This document shows positions 6,230 through 6,435 of a stretch of DNA of 6,435 nt, one piece after another. This stretch comes from Actinomycetes bacterium (GTDB lineage Bacteria; Actinomycetota; Aquicultoria; CAJVYJ01; JAUVQD01): NCBI GenBank assembly GCA_030605305.1, contig JAUWIO010000047.1:1-6435 (forward strand), in the 5' to 3' direction. The translations under genes were made by a program, and so were the position numbers. Numbering within the stretch: the first letter of the stretch is position 1; each line of letters starts with the position of its first letter. The notes below the pieces were generated by a model. It had not been told where the DNA came from. It saw only the letters and a list, made by a program, of their open reading frames with translations, and made no database searches.

Positions 6230-6435
6230 CAGTGAGCGATGAGCTTCCAGCGGGGACCGGCGGCAGTGTCCTCGATCTCGATGCCGATCTCCTGAAGCCG
6301 GTCGCGGATGGTATCGGAGATATCCCACTCCCGCTCCCGCCGAGCGCTCTCGCGGCGCTCGAGAAGGGCGTTGAGTATCGCCTCGCGGCTGATGTCGCCG
6401 GGGGCCATGCCGATCACGCTTCTTGCCAACTCGCG
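6229..6435 (-). CDS. cysS: Cysteinyl-tRNA synthetase, C-terminal fragment (5' end cut by window edge)
   Basis: Last 68 residues of a class I cysteinyl-tRNA synthetase; the catalytic domain lies beyond the window. The open frame runs to the edge without a start. The tail reads ALLERRESARREREWDIS (23-40), then DTIRDRLQEIGIEIEDT (41-57) and GPRWKL (60-65). This is the standard CysS C-terminal pattern of an R-x-x-A-R-x-x-x-x-W helix, IRDxLxxxGIxxEDT and GxxW. The usual Lys-Asp before Trp is Arg-Glu here, and the normal 'AD' after it is 'SD', both minor. It is immediately followed by rlmB. In many Firmicutes mrnC (mini-RNase III) lies between cysS and rlmB; it is absent here. Confidence 0.92.
   Translation of the reverse strand, partial: RELARSVIGMAPGDISREAILNALLERRESARREREWDISDTIRDRLQEIGIEIEDTAAGPRWKLIAH

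Noticed and set aside
6230..6328. Longer rlmB start at 6328.
   Set aside because: The added Arg/His-rich stretch is out-of-frame cysS coding sequence, and the family begins at the ATG at 6229 overlapping the cysS stop.

Overview
The window is wall-to-wall coding sequence, all on the minus strand, so the genes are described from high to low coordinates. It looks chromosomal and bacterial. The cysS-rlmB-yacP order is shared by Firmicutes and deep-branching Actinomycetota. The moderately GC-rich composition (judged by eye, not counted) and a possible leaderless promoter lean towards a deep actinomycete or a Desulfotomaculum-like Firmicute. The taxon cannot be fixed from this sequence. No mobile element, CRISPR array, tRNA or rRNA was seen, and no stretch of 300 bases lacks a gene.

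Right half (about 6435 to 3483), translation and RNA metabolism: the C-terminus of cysteinyl-tRNA synthetase (cysS, cut by the window edge), the TrmH/SpoU-family 23S rRNA methyltransferase rlmB, a YacP/Rae1-type NYN nuclease, and gatB of the Asp/Glu-tRNA amidotransferase. The first three are joined by 1-4 base stop/start overlaps. gatB follows after 27 bases and appears to have its own extended -10 promoter placed so that its mRNA would be leaderless.

Middle (3323-3482): the only sizeable intergenic gap. It carries a good sigma70-type promoter (4/6 and 5/6 matches, 17-base spacing), an imperfect inverted repeat over that promoter, and a leader of about 113 nt with a stem followed by six U, which resembles an attenuator.

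Left half (3322 to 1), a tightly coupled operon: a NifV/homocitrate-synthase-type Claisen condensing enzyme, a LeuC/HacA-type aconitase-superfamily large subunit, its LeuD/HacB-type small subunit, and the first 126 residues of a beta-decarboxylating dehydrogenase. It resembles a leuACDB operon, but several features argue against leucine synthesis. The synthase lacks the LeuA regulatory domain. The small subunit has an Arg-containing 'HLRT' sequence where methanogen homoaconitase has a similar Arg loop. The dehydrogenase carries the Ser-x-Asn and RENTEDLY signatures of isocitrate dehydrogenases. The inferred role is a 2-oxoacid chain-elongation route. The most attractive version is acetyl-CoA + oxaloacetate to citrate (Re-citrate synthase type) to isocitrate to 2-oxoglutarate. 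The alternative is the homocitrate/2-oxoadipate version. Substrate identity is inference, not something the sequence proves.
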